Counted from the stretch's first letter, positions 17,149 to 25,363 are shown. The stretch is DNA of 64,000 nt from Chryseobacterium taiwanense (GCF_000813825.1 NZ_JWTA01000001.1:1-64000); one strand, 5' to 3'. Translations and numbers: made by a program. The notes: generated from the letters alone by a model not told the origin.

Positions 17149-17229
17149 TTTGTCATGCTGTAAGCATCTAGATATAGTATTAGAGAATTATCTGTAAAAA
17201 TTGTAGCTTGGATTCCTACGGAATGACAA
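17149..17229. repeat. dispersed palindromic repeat, copy 1
   Basis: A ~80-nt unit begins TTTGTCAT and ends GATTCCTACGGAATGACAA. It has the same outer sequence as the unit at 31551-31627, where both arms are intact (TTTGTCATTCCGTAGGAATC / GATTCCTACGGAATGA), and a related core containing TATTAGAGA in inverse orientation. The left arm is degraded here. It opens the 469-nt gene-free stretch between truC and pyrD, which otherwise holds the element at 17314-17467 and the pyrD promoter. Confidence 0.6.
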
Positions 17230-17313
17230 CCTTTGAGAGTATTTGATATTATTAAAAAGAATTACCATTGAAAGTAGAATATAGTTCAAAATAAAATATA
17301 AAAAATAATTTAA

Positions 17314-17467
17314 ACGCAAAGATTTTATTTGTATAGCTTTCTATTTTGAGAGCAAAAACAAATAAATTTGTTTTGTGAAGCTTGAACGTAGTGCTTCATC
17401 CAATCAACTTGTTGATTCCTACTTTGCACACTTATATATTGTGCTTTTTAGAATAAAATCTTTGCGT
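17314..17467. repeat. 154-bp element with perfect 16-bp terminal inverted repeats
   Basis: ACGCAAAGATTTTATT (17314-17329) and AATAAAATCTTTGCGT (17452-17467) are perfect reverse complements. Inside are two further hairpins, AAAACAAAT-AA-ATTTGTTTT and GCACA-N8-TGTGC, and no gene. Size and ends are those of a MITE or REP-like element. A nearby CCCGCAGATTTTACAGAT piece (17479-17497) belongs to another repeat type also seen near 27690 and 57940. Confidence 0.6.
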
Positions 17468-17576
17468 CAAAAAACAATCCCGCAGATTTTACAGATATTG
17501 GGTTTTATAGATGCCATTGATAATACATTTTTTCATAAAATATCATAGGGTAACCAACCATTAATTTTAAAATGAG

Positions 17577-17584
17577 TATTTTTG
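17577..17584 (+). promoter_or_regulatory. -7 box (TATTTTTG) of pyrD
   Basis: TATTTTTG lies 15 nt before the pyrD start codon and matches TAnnTTTG. Confidence 0.5.
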
Positions 17585-17599
17585 TAAAACTTTTTTTCA

Positions 17600-18637
17600 A
17601 TGTACAAATCGCTCATTCGCCCGATTCTTTTCAAATTCGATCCTGAAGAAGTGCATCACTTTACTTTTTCAATGCTAAAAAATTTTGGATTCCTTACCAA
17701 ATTATTTTTCCCAAAACCTATTGAAGACAAACATCTGGAAAGAGAAGTTTTCGGATTGAAATTTAAAAATCCAGTAGGATTGGCTGCCGGTTTCGATAAA
17801 AATGCAGTTCTTTTTAATGAATTGGGAGATTTAGGTTTCGGATTCGTAGAAATCGGAACGGTCACTCCAAGAGCTCAAGCCGGAAATCCTAAGAAAAGAT
17901 TATTCAGATTAATTGAAGATGGCGGAATCATCAACAGAATGGGATTCAATAATGATGGCTTACAAGCGGCGATCGAAAAACTGAAAGGTAACAAAGGAAA
18001 AATCATCATCGGTGGAAACATCGGAAAAAATACAGATACAGCACCGGAAAATTATACTCAGGATTACCTGGATTGTTTTGAAGGACTTCATCCTTACGTA
18101 GATTATTTTGTACTGAATGTAAGTTGTCCGAATGTAGGAAGTCACGCCAAACTGGAAGATGTGGAATATCTTCGCGAGCTGATTACTGAAGTTAAAAAGA
18201 TCAATCAGTCAAAAGCTGTACAGAAGCCGATTTTACTGAAAATAGCTCCGGATTTAAATAACAATCAATTAGACGAAATCATTGAACTGATTGCTGAGAC
18301 GAAAATCGACGGGATTGTAGTTTCCAATACATCCGTGAATAGAGAAGGATTGAAAACTTCTCCCGAAGTGTTAGCACAAATCGGAAATGGAGGATTAAGT
18401 GGAAAGCCTATTCGTGAGAGAAGTACAAAAATGATTAAATATCTTGCAGATAAAAGCAACAGAGCTTTCCCAATCATTGGAGTCGGAGGAATTCATTCTG
18501 CGAAAGATGCAATAGAGAAACTGGATGCGGGAGCTACTTTGGTTCAGTTATATACAGGATTTATTTATGAAGGCCCGGAATTGATTAATGATATCAATAA
18601 AGAGGTTTTAAAAAGAGCAAGTCGTTTACCAAAATAA
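17600..18637 (+). CDS. pyrD: dihydroorotate dehydrogenase (quinone), class 2
   Basis: 345 residues. The N-terminal ~45 residues ([20 protein letters not shown]..) form the amphipathic helical extension that puts class 2 enzymes on the membrane and admits quinone. The FMN barrel follows, with [32 protein letters not shown] and NRMGFNNDG. It oxidises dihydroorotate to orotate in pyrimidine synthesis. In the active-site loop the sequence is NVSCPNVG: where class 2 enzymes of E. coli and human have Ser as catalytic base (NxSSPNT), a Cys is present, as in class 1 enzymes. A small membrane protein follows 10 nt downstream and probably shares the transcript. Confidence 0.95.
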   Translation: MYKSLIRPILFKFDPEEVHHFTFSMLKNFGFLTKLFFPKPIEDKHLEREVFGLKFKNPVGLAAGFDKNAVLFNELGDLGFGFVEIGTVTPRAQAGNPKKRLFRLIEDGGIINRMGFNNDGLQAAIEKLKGNKGKIIIGGNIGKNTDTAPENYTQDYLDCFEGLHPYVDYFVLNVSCPNVGSHAKLEDVEYLRELITEVKKINQSKAVQKPILLKIAPDLNNNQLDEIIELIAETKIDGIVVSNTSVNREGLKTSPEVLAQIGNGGLSGKPIRERSTKMIKYLADKSNRAFPIIGVGGIHSAKDAIEKLDAGATLVQLYTGFIYEGPELINDINKEVLKRASRLPK

Positions 18638-18647
18638 TTTTCAAACA

Positions 18648-18788
18648 ATGAATATTATAATCTTAGCCATTTTGAATATATTTCTGATTTCAGCATTGAA
18701 ATTTTTATTTCCTGTAATGAAAGAAATGAGAATTGGAACCGAAGATTTTTATCCCAATCTTTTTAGAAAAATATTTAAGAAAAAATAG
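18648..18788 (+). CDS. small membrane protein (46 aa) downstream of pyrD
   Basis: An ATG 10 nt after the pyrD stop opens a 46-codon frame: a hydrophobic helix (residues ~3-22, IIILAILNIFLISALKFLF) followed by a basic/aromatic tail TEDFYPNLFRKIFKKK. Length, one transmembrane helix with positive tail, tight spacing and a terminator directly after the stop support a real gene. Function unknown. Confidence 0.55.
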   Translation: MNIIILAILNIFLISALKFLFPVMKEMRIGTEDFYPNLFRKIFKKK

Positions 18789-18812
18789 AGAGAGCTTTGA
18801 GCTCTCTTTTTT
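18789..18812 (+). terminator. terminator after pyrD and the small membrane gene
   Basis: AGAGAGCT (18789-18796) pairs with AGCTCTCT (18800-18807), loop TTG, then TTTTT. Confidence 0.85.
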
Positions 18813-18820
18813 GTTAATGG

Positions 18821-20065
18821 TTAAAGGAAAAAATGAGCAATTGTATAAATAATCAACCCAACCAATCCACCAACTAAAGTTCCGTTGACGCGGATGAACT
18901 GAAGATCTTTTCCAACTTCCAGTTCCAGTTTTTCACTTAATTCCTTTCCCTGCCAGTTTCCGACCGTAGAACTGATGAGGTTCCCGAATTGATGTGTGTT
19001 TTTCAGGATATATTTATAAGCCGTTACGCGAATCCAATGATCTATTTTATTTTGAAGATTTTCGTCCGTCTTTAGATTTTGCGAAAATTCGTTCAGGTTT
19101 TTTGAAATATAATTTTTTAAAGAAGACTGATCTTCCTGTAATTCTTTTTTCAATGTATTTTTAATGGAAATCCAGATGTCATTTGAATATTCATCAAGTT
19201 TATTCCCTTTTAAAAGATCATTTTTAATGTTTTTAAACTCGTCTTCCCATTTCGGATCCTTTTTTAGCTCGTTGGAGAACTCGTAAATTTTTCGGGTAAT
19301 CAAAGCTCTGATTTCATGGTTGGGATCTTCTTCCACTTCTTTAAAAAAATCTGAAAGCCCGCTCGCAATTTTATCAGCAATTTTATTGTCGACAAAAGCC
19401 GGAATAAAAGAATAGCTTCCTTTTTTTACGCGTTCCTGGATCATTTCATCATTTTCAATAATGTAATTTTTGATCTGGGAAGAAAGATTGGTAATGATTT
19501 TCTGATGATCATTTTTGTCTAAAAGATAAGTGATTCCGTTTCCGAGAATGACGTTTAATTGAATTGAATCCGTCATTTCTGAAACTTTTTTGCTGATGAA
19601 ATGACTCACTTCAGAATCATCAAGTTTATTTAAAATATCTAAAACAATATCTGAAAGATTTTTAATTAAGATCTCCTGGTTTTTTTCTTTTACCAGCCAT
19701 TCCCCTACAAAGCCCGAAATCTTTAGTTTCTGAATATAAGGACGGATATTCTGAGGAGAGAGAAAGTTGTTCACTACGAAACTTCCCAGATTGTCTCCTA
19801 ATCTCTGTTTGCTGTTTTCAATAAGATTGGTATGTGGAATAGGTAAACCAAGCGGATGACGGAATAATGCGGTAACAGCGAACCAATCCGCTAAAGCACC
19901 CACCATTGCAGCTTCAGAAAAGGCTTTGACATAGCCGATCCAATGAGAATCGTTGGTTTTCTGTAAAAGAGTGGTCACGATAAAAATCACCGCCATCAGA
20001 AGGAATAATCCGGTGGCAAAAGCTTTATATTTCCTTAATTGTTTTCTTTTGGCTTCATCATTCAT
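18821..20065 (-). CDS. DUF445 family membrane protein
   Basis: 414 residues from ATG 20065, chosen because a TAAATTTG -7 box sits 5 nt before it (20078-20071) and the longer frame only adds a stretch lacking family similarity. Two membrane helices: residues ~15-33 (FATGLFLLMAVIFIVTTLL) and the extreme C-terminus (LVGGLVGLIIYTIAHFFL). Between them is the DUF445 signature WIGYVKAFSEAAMVGALADW, AVTALFRHPLGLPIPHTNLI, then a long helical periplasmic or cytoplasmic part. E. coli YjiN is a relative. No function is established. Confidence 0.85.
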   Translation of the reverse strand: MNDEAKRKQLRKYKAFATGLFLLMAVIFIVTTLLQKTNDSHWIGYVKAFSEAAMVGALADWFAVTALFRHPLGLPIPHTNLIENSKQRLGDNLGSFVVNNFLSPQNIRPYIQKLKISGFVGEWLVKEKNQEILIKNLSDIVLDILNKLDDSEVSHFISKKVSEMTDSIQLNVILGNGITYLLDKNDHQKIITNLSSQIKNYIIENDEMIQERVKKGSYSFIPAFVDNKIADKIASGLSDFFKEVEEDPNHEIRALITRKIYEFSNELKKDPKWEDEFKNIKNDLLKGNKLDEYSNDIWISIKNTLKKELQEDQSSLKNYISKNLNEFSQNLKTDENLQNKIDHWIRVTAYKYILKNTHQFGNLISSTVGNWQGKELSEKLELEVGKDLQFIRVNGTLVGGLVGLIIYTIAHFFL

Positions 20066-20111
20066 ATGCTCAAATTTAGTAAATTTGGTTGTGAACTTAT
20101 GATCTATTCTC

Positions 20112-20161
20112 ACCACAAAAGTCATAAACGGAAGAGATAAAGCTTTTATGACTTTTGTGGT
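20112..20161. repeat. hairpin repeat ACCACAAAAGTCATAAA, short copy
   Basis: A 17-bp perfect stem: ACCACAAAAGTCATAAA (20112-20128) with TTTATGACTTTTGTGGT (20145-20161), 16-nt loop. It lies between two divergent genes, so it is not a terminator for either. The same arm sequence forms the ends of the element at 21573-21717. Confidence 0.7.
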
Positions 20162-20199
20162 TTAATTTAAATTATCAAAAAAATAGTTAAAATAATTCT

Positions 20200-20643
20200 A
20201 TGGAAAACCAAGCAAAAAACAATCCATACTATTCCAGAACCGATACTTCGAAACTCGATATTTCCAATGAGGAATGGAAAAAGATCCTCGCTCCGGATTT
20301 ATATGCGATTTCAAGAGAAGCGGCAACAGAAAGAGCTTTTACCGGAAAATACAATGATTTTGATGAGTTGGGAGAGTATTATTGTGCCGTTTGCGGAAAT
20401 CATTTATTTCGTTCGACAACTAAATTTTCCAGCAGTTGTGGTTGGCCAAGTTTCTTTGAAGCAGATAAAGAAGGCGTATATTATAAAAGAGATACCGCTT
20501 ATGGAATGGAAAGAGTAGAGGTACTTTGCAAAAGATGTGATTCACATTTGGGACACGTCTTTGATGATGGTCCGAAACCTACAGGACTGCGCTATTGCAT
20601 GAATTCTATAAGCTTGGAATTTGTTCCGGATTCTGAAAAATAA
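20200..20643 (+). CDS. msrB: peptide-methionine (R)-S-oxide reductase MsrB
   Basis: 147 residues, one SelR/MsrB domain. It reduces methionine-R-sulfoxide in proteins. Zinc-binding pairs are CAVCGNHLF and CKRCDSHLGH; SSSCGWPSFFEA and HVFDDGPKPTGLRYCMNS are the family core, with the catalytic Cys in RYCMNS. The N-terminal LDISNEEWKKILAPDLYAI is typical. No signal peptide, so cytoplasmic, unlike MsrB forms that are fused to MsrA or exported. No clear -7 box was seen. Confidence 0.95.
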   Translation: MENQAKNNPYYSRTDTSKLDISNEEWKKILAPDLYAISREAATERAFTGKYNDFDELGEYYCAVCGNHLFRSTTKFSSSCGWPSFFEADKEGVYYKRDTAYGMERVEVLCKRCDSHLGHVFDDGPKPTGLRYCMNSISLEFVPDSEK

Positions 20644-20733
20644 GAGAGTTTTATTCACAGAATCAGGAAGTTAAATTTTCTTAAATTGAGTTAAACTTTG
20701 TGGAGTTATTCCTGTTAGGTAATTATGTTTTAA

Positions 20734-20741
20734 TACATTTG
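20734..20741 (+). promoter_or_regulatory. -7 box (TACATTTG) of the L,D-transpeptidase gene
   Basis: TACATTTG, 30 nt before the start codon, fits TAnnTTTG; no -33 TTG at the right distance. Confidence 0.45.
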
Positions 20742-20771
20742 CTGACTAATTTGGATTTAACATAATATTGA

Positions 20772-21527
20772 ATGAAAGGATTTTTTAGTTTATTAGGTAT
20801 TGTTTACATGGTAACTACGTCATTCTATTTGTCTCCGAAAAAGGCAATTGTAAAGAATGAAATTGGTACAAAAAAAATTGAGAGAGTAGCCACGAAATCT
20901 GAGAAAATCACTGAAAATGCAGTGTCTTCATCAGAAGCATTATACAAGTCTATAGCGTTTGAACAAGGGCATGAACTTAACGAAGAAGTTTTCTTTAAAG
21001 CTTTAACAGGTTTTGAGAATTTAAAGAAAGCTGGTTTGCTTAATTCGGAGTCGCATTTACTTACGGTATGCGATTTTTCTATGTCTTCGAATACAAAAAG
21101 ACTTTGGGTAATTGATATTAATGAAAAAAAGGTATTATTCAATTCACTGGTTGCTCACGGAAAAAACACAGGTGAAGAGTTTGCAACGAATTTTTCCAAC
21201 ACGGAAAGCTCGCTTCAAAGTAGTTTAGGTTTTTATATAACCGATGCTACTTATAATGGAGACAACGGATTTTCTCTGAGACTGCTGGGAATGGATAAAG
21301 GATTTAATGATGCAGCGTACAGAAGAGCAATCGTTATGCACGGTGCGGATTATGTAAGCGAAGGCTTTGCAGCCATGCACAAAAGAATCGGAAGAAGTTG
21401 GGGATGTCCCGCTGTTCCAAGAGATCTTACACAACCGATCATTAATACTATAAAAGGAAGAAATCTTCTCTTTATTTATTATCCTGATCAGAATTACCTT
21501 TCCAAATCGGAATGGTTGAAAGCATAA
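20772..21527 (+). CDS. murein L,D-transpeptidase catalytic domain (YkuD_2-like) protein
   Basis: 251 residues with an N-terminal signal/anchor helix (KGFFSLLGIVYMVTTSFYL). The C-terminal domain has the conserved His in IVMHGADYV and the nucleophile Cys in RSWGCPAVPRD, the H..S-x-G-C pattern of L,D-transpeptidases in the variant group that includes PF13645 (YkuD_2). VCDFSMSSNTKRLWVIDI is the typical strand region before it. Probably acts in the periplasm on peptidoglycan cross-links or in lipoprotein attachment; the exact substrate is not shown. A terminator follows 6 nt after the stop. Confidence 0.85.
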   Translation: MKGFFSLLGIVYMVTTSFYLSPKKAIVKNEIGTKKIERVATKSEKITENAVSSSEALYKSIAFEQGHELNEEVFFKALTGFENLKKAGLLNSESHLLTVCDFSMSSNTKRLWVIDINEKKVLFNSLVAHGKNTGEEFATNFSNTESSLQSSLGFYITDATYNGDNGFSLRLLGMDKGFNDAAYRRAIVMHGADYVSEGFAAMHKRIGRSWGCPAVPRDLTQPIINTIKGRNLLFIYYPDQNYLSKSEWLKA

Positions 21528-21532
21528 AACAA

Positions 21533-21560
21533 AAGCAGTCTGTTACGGACTGCTTTTTTA
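21533..21560 (+). terminator. terminator of the L,D-transpeptidase gene
   Basis: AAGCAGTC (21533-21540) and GACTGCTT (21548-21555) with loop TGTTACG, then TTTTTA. Confidence 0.85.
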
Positions 21561-21572
21561 TAATATTTAATT

Positions 21573-21717
21573 AACCACAAAAGTCACAAAAGCTATTTAA
21601 TGTTTTTTAAAAAGAATAAAATCATAGATTTTTTTCAAAGCTAATATGTTCTTTTTTGCAGTGTTCTTTTAACTTTAAATAAACTACGGTGTTAGATCTT
21701 TTGTGACTTTTGTGGTT
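21573..21717. repeat. 145-bp MITE-like element with perfect 20-bp terminal inverted repeats
   Basis: AACCACAAAAGTCACAAAAG (21573-21592) and CTTTTGTGACTTTTGTGGTT (21698-21717) are exact reverse complements; the inside is AT-rich and codes for nothing. The ends share AACCACAAAAGTCA(C/T)AAA with the hairpin at 20112-20161, so it is a dispersed family. It sits between the transpeptidase terminator and the histidine kinase stop codon. Confidence 0.75.
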
Positions 21718-21723
21718 GAATTT

Positions 21724-23091
21724 TTATGAAGTAAATTTTATTGTAAAAATACTTCCTTTTGAAGGTTCAGACTGTAGTGAAAGTTTTCCCTGATGCATTT
21801 CCACAATTCTTTTTACAATCGACAATCCGATACCGTTTCCTTTTTCATAATTCTTATTGTTTCCGCGATAAAATAAATCGAATATTTTGGACTGATCTTC
21901 CTCAGAAATACCAATTCCGTGGTCTATGAAACGAATTTCCAGATTATTGTTTTGTACCTCAATCTCAACACGACAATTTTTATCCGGCGAATATTTGCAG
22001 GCATTTTCCATTAAATTAAGAAAAGCAATCTGCAGCAAATACGGGTTTCCATGAAAATCATAGTTGCTCTCATCTTTATCCGCAAGATTGTCCATATAAT
22101 GAATCCCTATTTTATAGGTCGGATTTTTTTGAAGTAAAGCCACTTTAGCATCGGCCAAAATCTCATCCAGACGAAGATCTACAAAGCTGATTTGAGAAAC
22201 ATCATAACTCGCCCGCGCGAAATCGAGCAGAGCCGATGAGAGTTGTGAAGCATGATTGGCGTCCTGCAAAGCATTGTCAATTGAAATTTTGTAATCGTCT
22301 AATGTTACATTCAGTTCTTTAGCAAGCTCAAGCTCAGCGATTAAGGTCGAAAGCGGGGTTCTGAATTCGTGGGAAATAGTCGTTACAAATTGTTTGTGAT
22401 TGTTGAATGATTTTTCTAAACGGTTAAAAGTTGAATTAAAAGTTTCGGTGAGCTCGTAAATTTCATCTTTTGCTTTTGGAACGACCAGTCTTTTGTTGAG
22501 GTTATGTTCCGAAATATCGCGGATCTGAAGAATAATATCTTTTAAAGGTTTTAGCGTGTAATAGGAAAACAAAAATCCAATGATGAAAATAATTAAAATT
22601 GAAATGATGTAAATAATAATGATGTCTTTCTTAAATTCTTCAATATGAGCGTTTCCGGTAACATCTACCGCGCTTCCGATAATGTAGAAATTCTCATGAT
22701 TGAATTCATATTTAAAGGCCATATATTGGCGGTCTTTCCGTTGCCAGGTTATTCTGTTTTTTTTCGTTTTAATTAATTGATTTAAATAATACTGATTTTT
22801 TGAAGACGGTTCAATATCGGTAAAGATCAGTTCTTTTTTACTGTTGTAAACGCTGATATCGGCTTCATTCAGGAGTTTCTTATTGCGCTCGTGCAGCTCT
22901 CGGATTTTGGCATCATCCATTTTCGCATCAAAAAGAAATTCTGATCTCCAGGTGATTTTGTAACCCAATCGGTCATTAAATTCATCTTCTCTGTTTTTTT
23001 CAGAGACAAAATACAGGGTATACGCAAAAACAAAAAGAATTCCTGCGGTAAGAATGGCGTAGTTGAGGGCAGTTCTGGTCGCTATTTTCAT
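21724..23091 (-). CDS. sensor histidine kinase, partner of the 23088-23777 regulator
   Basis: 455 residues: a membrane helix (~11-31), a ~120-residue periplasmic sensing part, a second helix (~152-175, IIIIYIISILIIFIIGFLF), a HAMP-like linker (LKDIILQIRDISEHNLNKRL), the HisKA phospho-site VTTISHEFRTPLST, and an HATPase domain (N box NLMENACKYSPD, G boxes HGIGISEED and GNGIGLSIVKRIV). It overlaps the regulator gene by 4 nt (ATGA), so the pair is translated together. The divergent neighbour is a porin operon preceded by a repeat array fitting OmpR-type regulators, which suggests the signal concerns solutes imported by that porin; this is inference. Confidence 0.93.
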   Translation of the reverse strand: MKIATRTALNYAILTAGILFVFAYTLYFVSEKNREDEFNDRLGYKITWRSEFLFDAKMDDAKIRELHERNKKLLNEADISVYNSKKELIFTDIEPSSKNQYYLNQLIKTKKNRITWQRKDRQYMAFKYEFNHENFYIIGSAVDVTGNAHIEEFKKDIIIIYIISILIIFIIGFLFSYYTLKPLKDIILQIRDISEHNLNKRLVVPKAKDEIYELTETFNSTFNRLEKSFNNHKQFVTTISHEFRTPLSTLIAELELAKELNVTLDDYKISIDNALQDANHASQLSSALLDFARASYDVSQISFVDLRLDEILADAKVALLQKNPTYKIGIHYMDNLADKDESNYDFHGNPYLLQIAFLNLMENACKYSPDKNCRVEIEVQNNNLEIRFIDHGIGISEEDQSKIFDLFYRGNNKNYEKGNGIGLSIVKRIVEMHQGKLSLQSEPSKGSIFTIKFTS

Positions 23092-23777
23092 AACTGATGT
23101 GTAAAAATGAATCCCATCCCGGGTTTGGTATGAATCAGTTTTTCATCGAAATCTTTGTCAATCTTTTTTCGGAGATACGCGATATAAACATCAATATAAT
23201 TGGTTCCGGTATCAAAATGATTTCCCCATACATTCTCGGCAATTTCTTCACGGCTCAGAACCCTGTCTGCATGGGTCATGAGAAAAACCAACAATTTAAA
23301 TTCTTTTGGAGTCAGGCTGATTTCTTTTTCGTTTCTGAAAACACGGTTCGTATTGGTATTAACAGTAAGGTTTTGATATTCAATTAAATTTGAAGAATCG
23401 CTTTTCTTAGGAGAAGATGATTTTCTTAATAAAACCGCTTTTATTCTTGCATATAATTCTCTTATTTCAAAAGGTTTTACCATATAATCATCAGCTCCGG
23501 CATCAAACCCTTCAATTTTTTCATCAATTGTTCCTAAAGCTGTAAGCATAATGATGGGCAGATCAGGGTTTTTCTGTTTGATGATTTTACTTAATTCAAT
23601 ACCGTTCATTTGCGGAAGCATGATATCGGTAATGACGAGATCAATGGCAATTCTTTCGATCATGACTAAGGCATCTTCTGCATCTTCCGAAATATAAATT
23701 TTGTAATCCTGACTTTCCAGCCCTCTTTTTAAAAGCGCAGAAACACGGGCATTATCTTCTATAATTAAAATGGTCAT
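23088..23777 (-). CDS. OmpR-family response regulator
   Basis: 229 residues. Receiver domain (1-~120) with acidic pocket IIEDNARV, phospho-acceptor Asp in VITDIMLPQMNG, Thr in IIMLTALGTIDEK and Lys in DDYMVKPFEIRELYARI. The winged-helix DNA-binding domain follows (SLTPKEFKLLVFLMTHADRV, VLSREEIAENVWG, YIDVYIAYLRKKID, GMGFIF). OmpR-type winged helices bind tandem direct repeats; such an array, TTTTCTAA with 11-nt spacing, is at 23921-23950 in front of the divergent porin operon and about 140 nt upstream of this gene's own start, so it may control both directions. Confidence 0.94.
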   Translation of the reverse strand: MTILIIEDNARVSALLKRGLESQDYKIYISEDAEDALVMIERIAIDLVITDIMLPQMNGIELSKIIKQKNPDLPIIMLTALGTIDEKIEGFDAGADDYMVKPFEIRELYARIKAVLLRKSSSPKKSDSSNLIEYQNLTVNTNTNRVFRNEKEISLTPKEFKLLVFLMTHADRVLSREEIAENVWGNHFDTGTNYIDVYIAYLRKKIDKDFDEKLIHTKPGMGFIFTHQL

Positions 23778-23909
23778 GTGAAAAATAATTTCAGAACAGA
23801 TTTTCAGGTTTTATTTTGAAATACTATTGATAGCTGACTGATTATCAGCCGCTGTTTAATTTCTTGTACAAAGGTATTCCATATTTTCATTTTTAAAGAA
23901 CAGATTTAT

Positions 23910-23950
23910 TCTTTTAATGATTTTCTAAAGATTTTCTAATGGTTTTCTAA
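23910..23950 (+). promoter_or_regulatory. direct-repeat array TTTTCTAA, 11-nt period (response regulator site)
   Basis: TTTTCTAA occurs at 23921-23928, 23932-23939 and 23943-23950, each exactly 11 nt apart. The purine-rich spacers are AGA and TGG, and the first copy is preceded by a similar TGA. A degenerate copy (TCTTTTAA, 6 of 8) sits one period upstream at 23910-23917. The array ends 23 nt before the -7 box at 23974 and covers the place where a -33 TTG would be, fitting activation by the adjacent OmpR-type regulator. Binding is inferred. Confidence 0.65.
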
Positions 23951-23973
23951 CGATGTTCCTTGTTTTTCGAGCC

Positions 23974-23981
23974 TAATTTTG
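23974..23981 (+). promoter_or_regulatory. -7 box (TAATTTTG) of the porin operon
   Basis: TAATTTTG fits TAnnTTTG; the expected -33 TTG is missing and its place is taken by the repeat array, as in an activator-dependent promoter. It lies 42 nt before the porin start codon. Confidence 0.55.
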
Positions 23982-24023
23982 CCCTGTTGAAATCAACAAA
24001 AGGATTAAGAAAAAGAATATATT

Positions 24024-25352
24024 ATGAATAAAAAATCTGTTAAGGTCGGGCTCATTTTAATTTCTATGATGAGTGTTTACTCTAAAGTTGAAGCACAGAA
24101 AAAGAACGATTTTAATAATCCGGGACTTACACATTATCTGAATGAAGAACATACAAGATATGTTTCTTTCAGCGGATATGCAGAGCTTTGGGCAAGATAT
24201 ACGCAGCTCAATCCGGGAAGTCTTATCAATAATCAGGCAGAATCTGAAGCTTCGGATCTGTCGTTGAGAAGAGTAAGAGTAAAGATGACGTATAAACCTA
24301 CAGAAAAACTGATGTTTGTTTTGCAGGGCGGGACAACCAATGTGAATATGAATGCAAAAGCAAGTAATTATTTTGATTTGCTTGATGCCTACGCAGAATA
24401 TTCATTCAGTGATAAAATTGCTTTCGGGGCAGGACGTTCTACATGGAGAGGATTGTCAAGATTCACAACGGGACCTTTGAATACATTATTGTATGATTTA
24501 CCGGCCTATGCGACTTCCAATGCAGGTGCTACAGATTATACGGTAAGAGAACTGGGGGCATATGTTAAAGGACAATTAGGGAAATTTGATTACCGTTTGG
24601 TGGTTGCAGATCCTTATACCATGGCGACTTCAGATCCCAAGTATAATGTAGCCACTTTCAGCAAAAATGCTCCAAGTAAAGATTTCTCAGGATACTTCAG
24701 ATATGCCTTTCTAGATAAGGAAAATATTTCGACCCCTTTTAATTCCGGAACGTATGGTGGAAAGAAGAATGTGCTGAGTTTAGGCGCCGGTTTCGATTAT
24801 ATTCATAATGCAATGTGGCATCAGGATATTAATAAAAATACCATTAATGATGATATGAAAAACTTTGCGGTAGATTTATTTTATGATGCTCCTTTAAACA
24901 AGGAAAAGGGAACTTCTATAAGTGCTTACGGAATGGCAATGCATAATGATTACGGACCTAATTTTGTGCGTTACGTAGGGGCAAATAATCCCGCAACTTC
25001 TGTGGATGCCACTCAGGCAAGTCTGAACGGTGCCGGAAATGCAATGCCTGTAATCGGAACAGGAAATACCTATTATGTTCAGTTGGGCGGAACGTTGCCT
25101 TACTTAAATAAAGACAAAAAAAATCTTCAGTTGCAACCTGCGGTAAGTATGCAGTTGTCTGATCTGAAAGGGCTTCATGATAATGCCATAATTTATGATG
25201 CAGGAATTTCTTTATTGATGAATGGAATGTCTTCCCGATTAACTTTTGATGCTCAAAATAGACCTGTCTACACGGCAGATCCTTCTAATAATGCTGTGGT
25301 TTCCGACAGAAAATGGCAGTTTGTTTTGAAATACAGAATAGATTTTAACTAA
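24024..25352 (+). CDS. outer-membrane porin (OprO/OprP-like)
   Basis: 442 residues. Signal peptide 1-25 (NKKSVKVGLILISMMSVYS..VEAQ). The mature part is built of amphipathic beta-strands typical of a 16-stranded porin: FSGYAELWARYTQ, LSLRRVRVKMTYKP, KLMFVLQGGTTNVN, DLLDAYAEYSFSDKIAFGAG, and a C-terminal strand KWQFVLKYRIDFN ending in an aromatic-x-Asn residue pattern as required for outer membrane assembly. It resembles phosphate-selective porins but substrate specificity cannot be read off. It heads the operon porin-Dabb-cupin (gaps 11 and 22 nt) and is divergent from the two-component system. Confidence 0.8.
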   Translation: MNKKSVKVGLILISMMSVYSKVEAQKKNDFNNPGLTHYLNEEHTRYVSFSGYAELWARYTQLNPGSLINNQAESEASDLSLRRVRVKMTYKPTEKLMFVLQGGTTNVNMNAKASNYFDLLDAYAEYSFSDKIAFGAGRSTWRGLSRFTTGPLNTLLYDLPAYATSNAGATDYTVRELGAYVKGQLGKFDYRLVVADPYTMATSDPKYNVATFSKNAPSKDFSGYFRYAFLDKENISTPFNSGTYGGKKNVLSLGAGFDYIHNAMWHQDINKNTINDDMKNFAVDLFYDAPLNKEKGTSISAYGMAMHNDYGPNFVRYVGANNPATSVDATQASLNGAGNAMPVIGTGNTYYVQLGGTLPYLNKDKKNLQLQPAVSMQLSDLKGLHDNAIIYDAGISLLMNGMSSRLTFDAQNRPVYTADPSNNAVVSDRKWQFVLKYRIDFN

Positions 25353-25363
25353 AAAATAGTACA

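Noticed and set aside
23921..23950. CRISPR-like repeats
   Set aside because: Only 8-mers at 11-nt spacing; no spacers of CRISPR length and no cas genes in the window.
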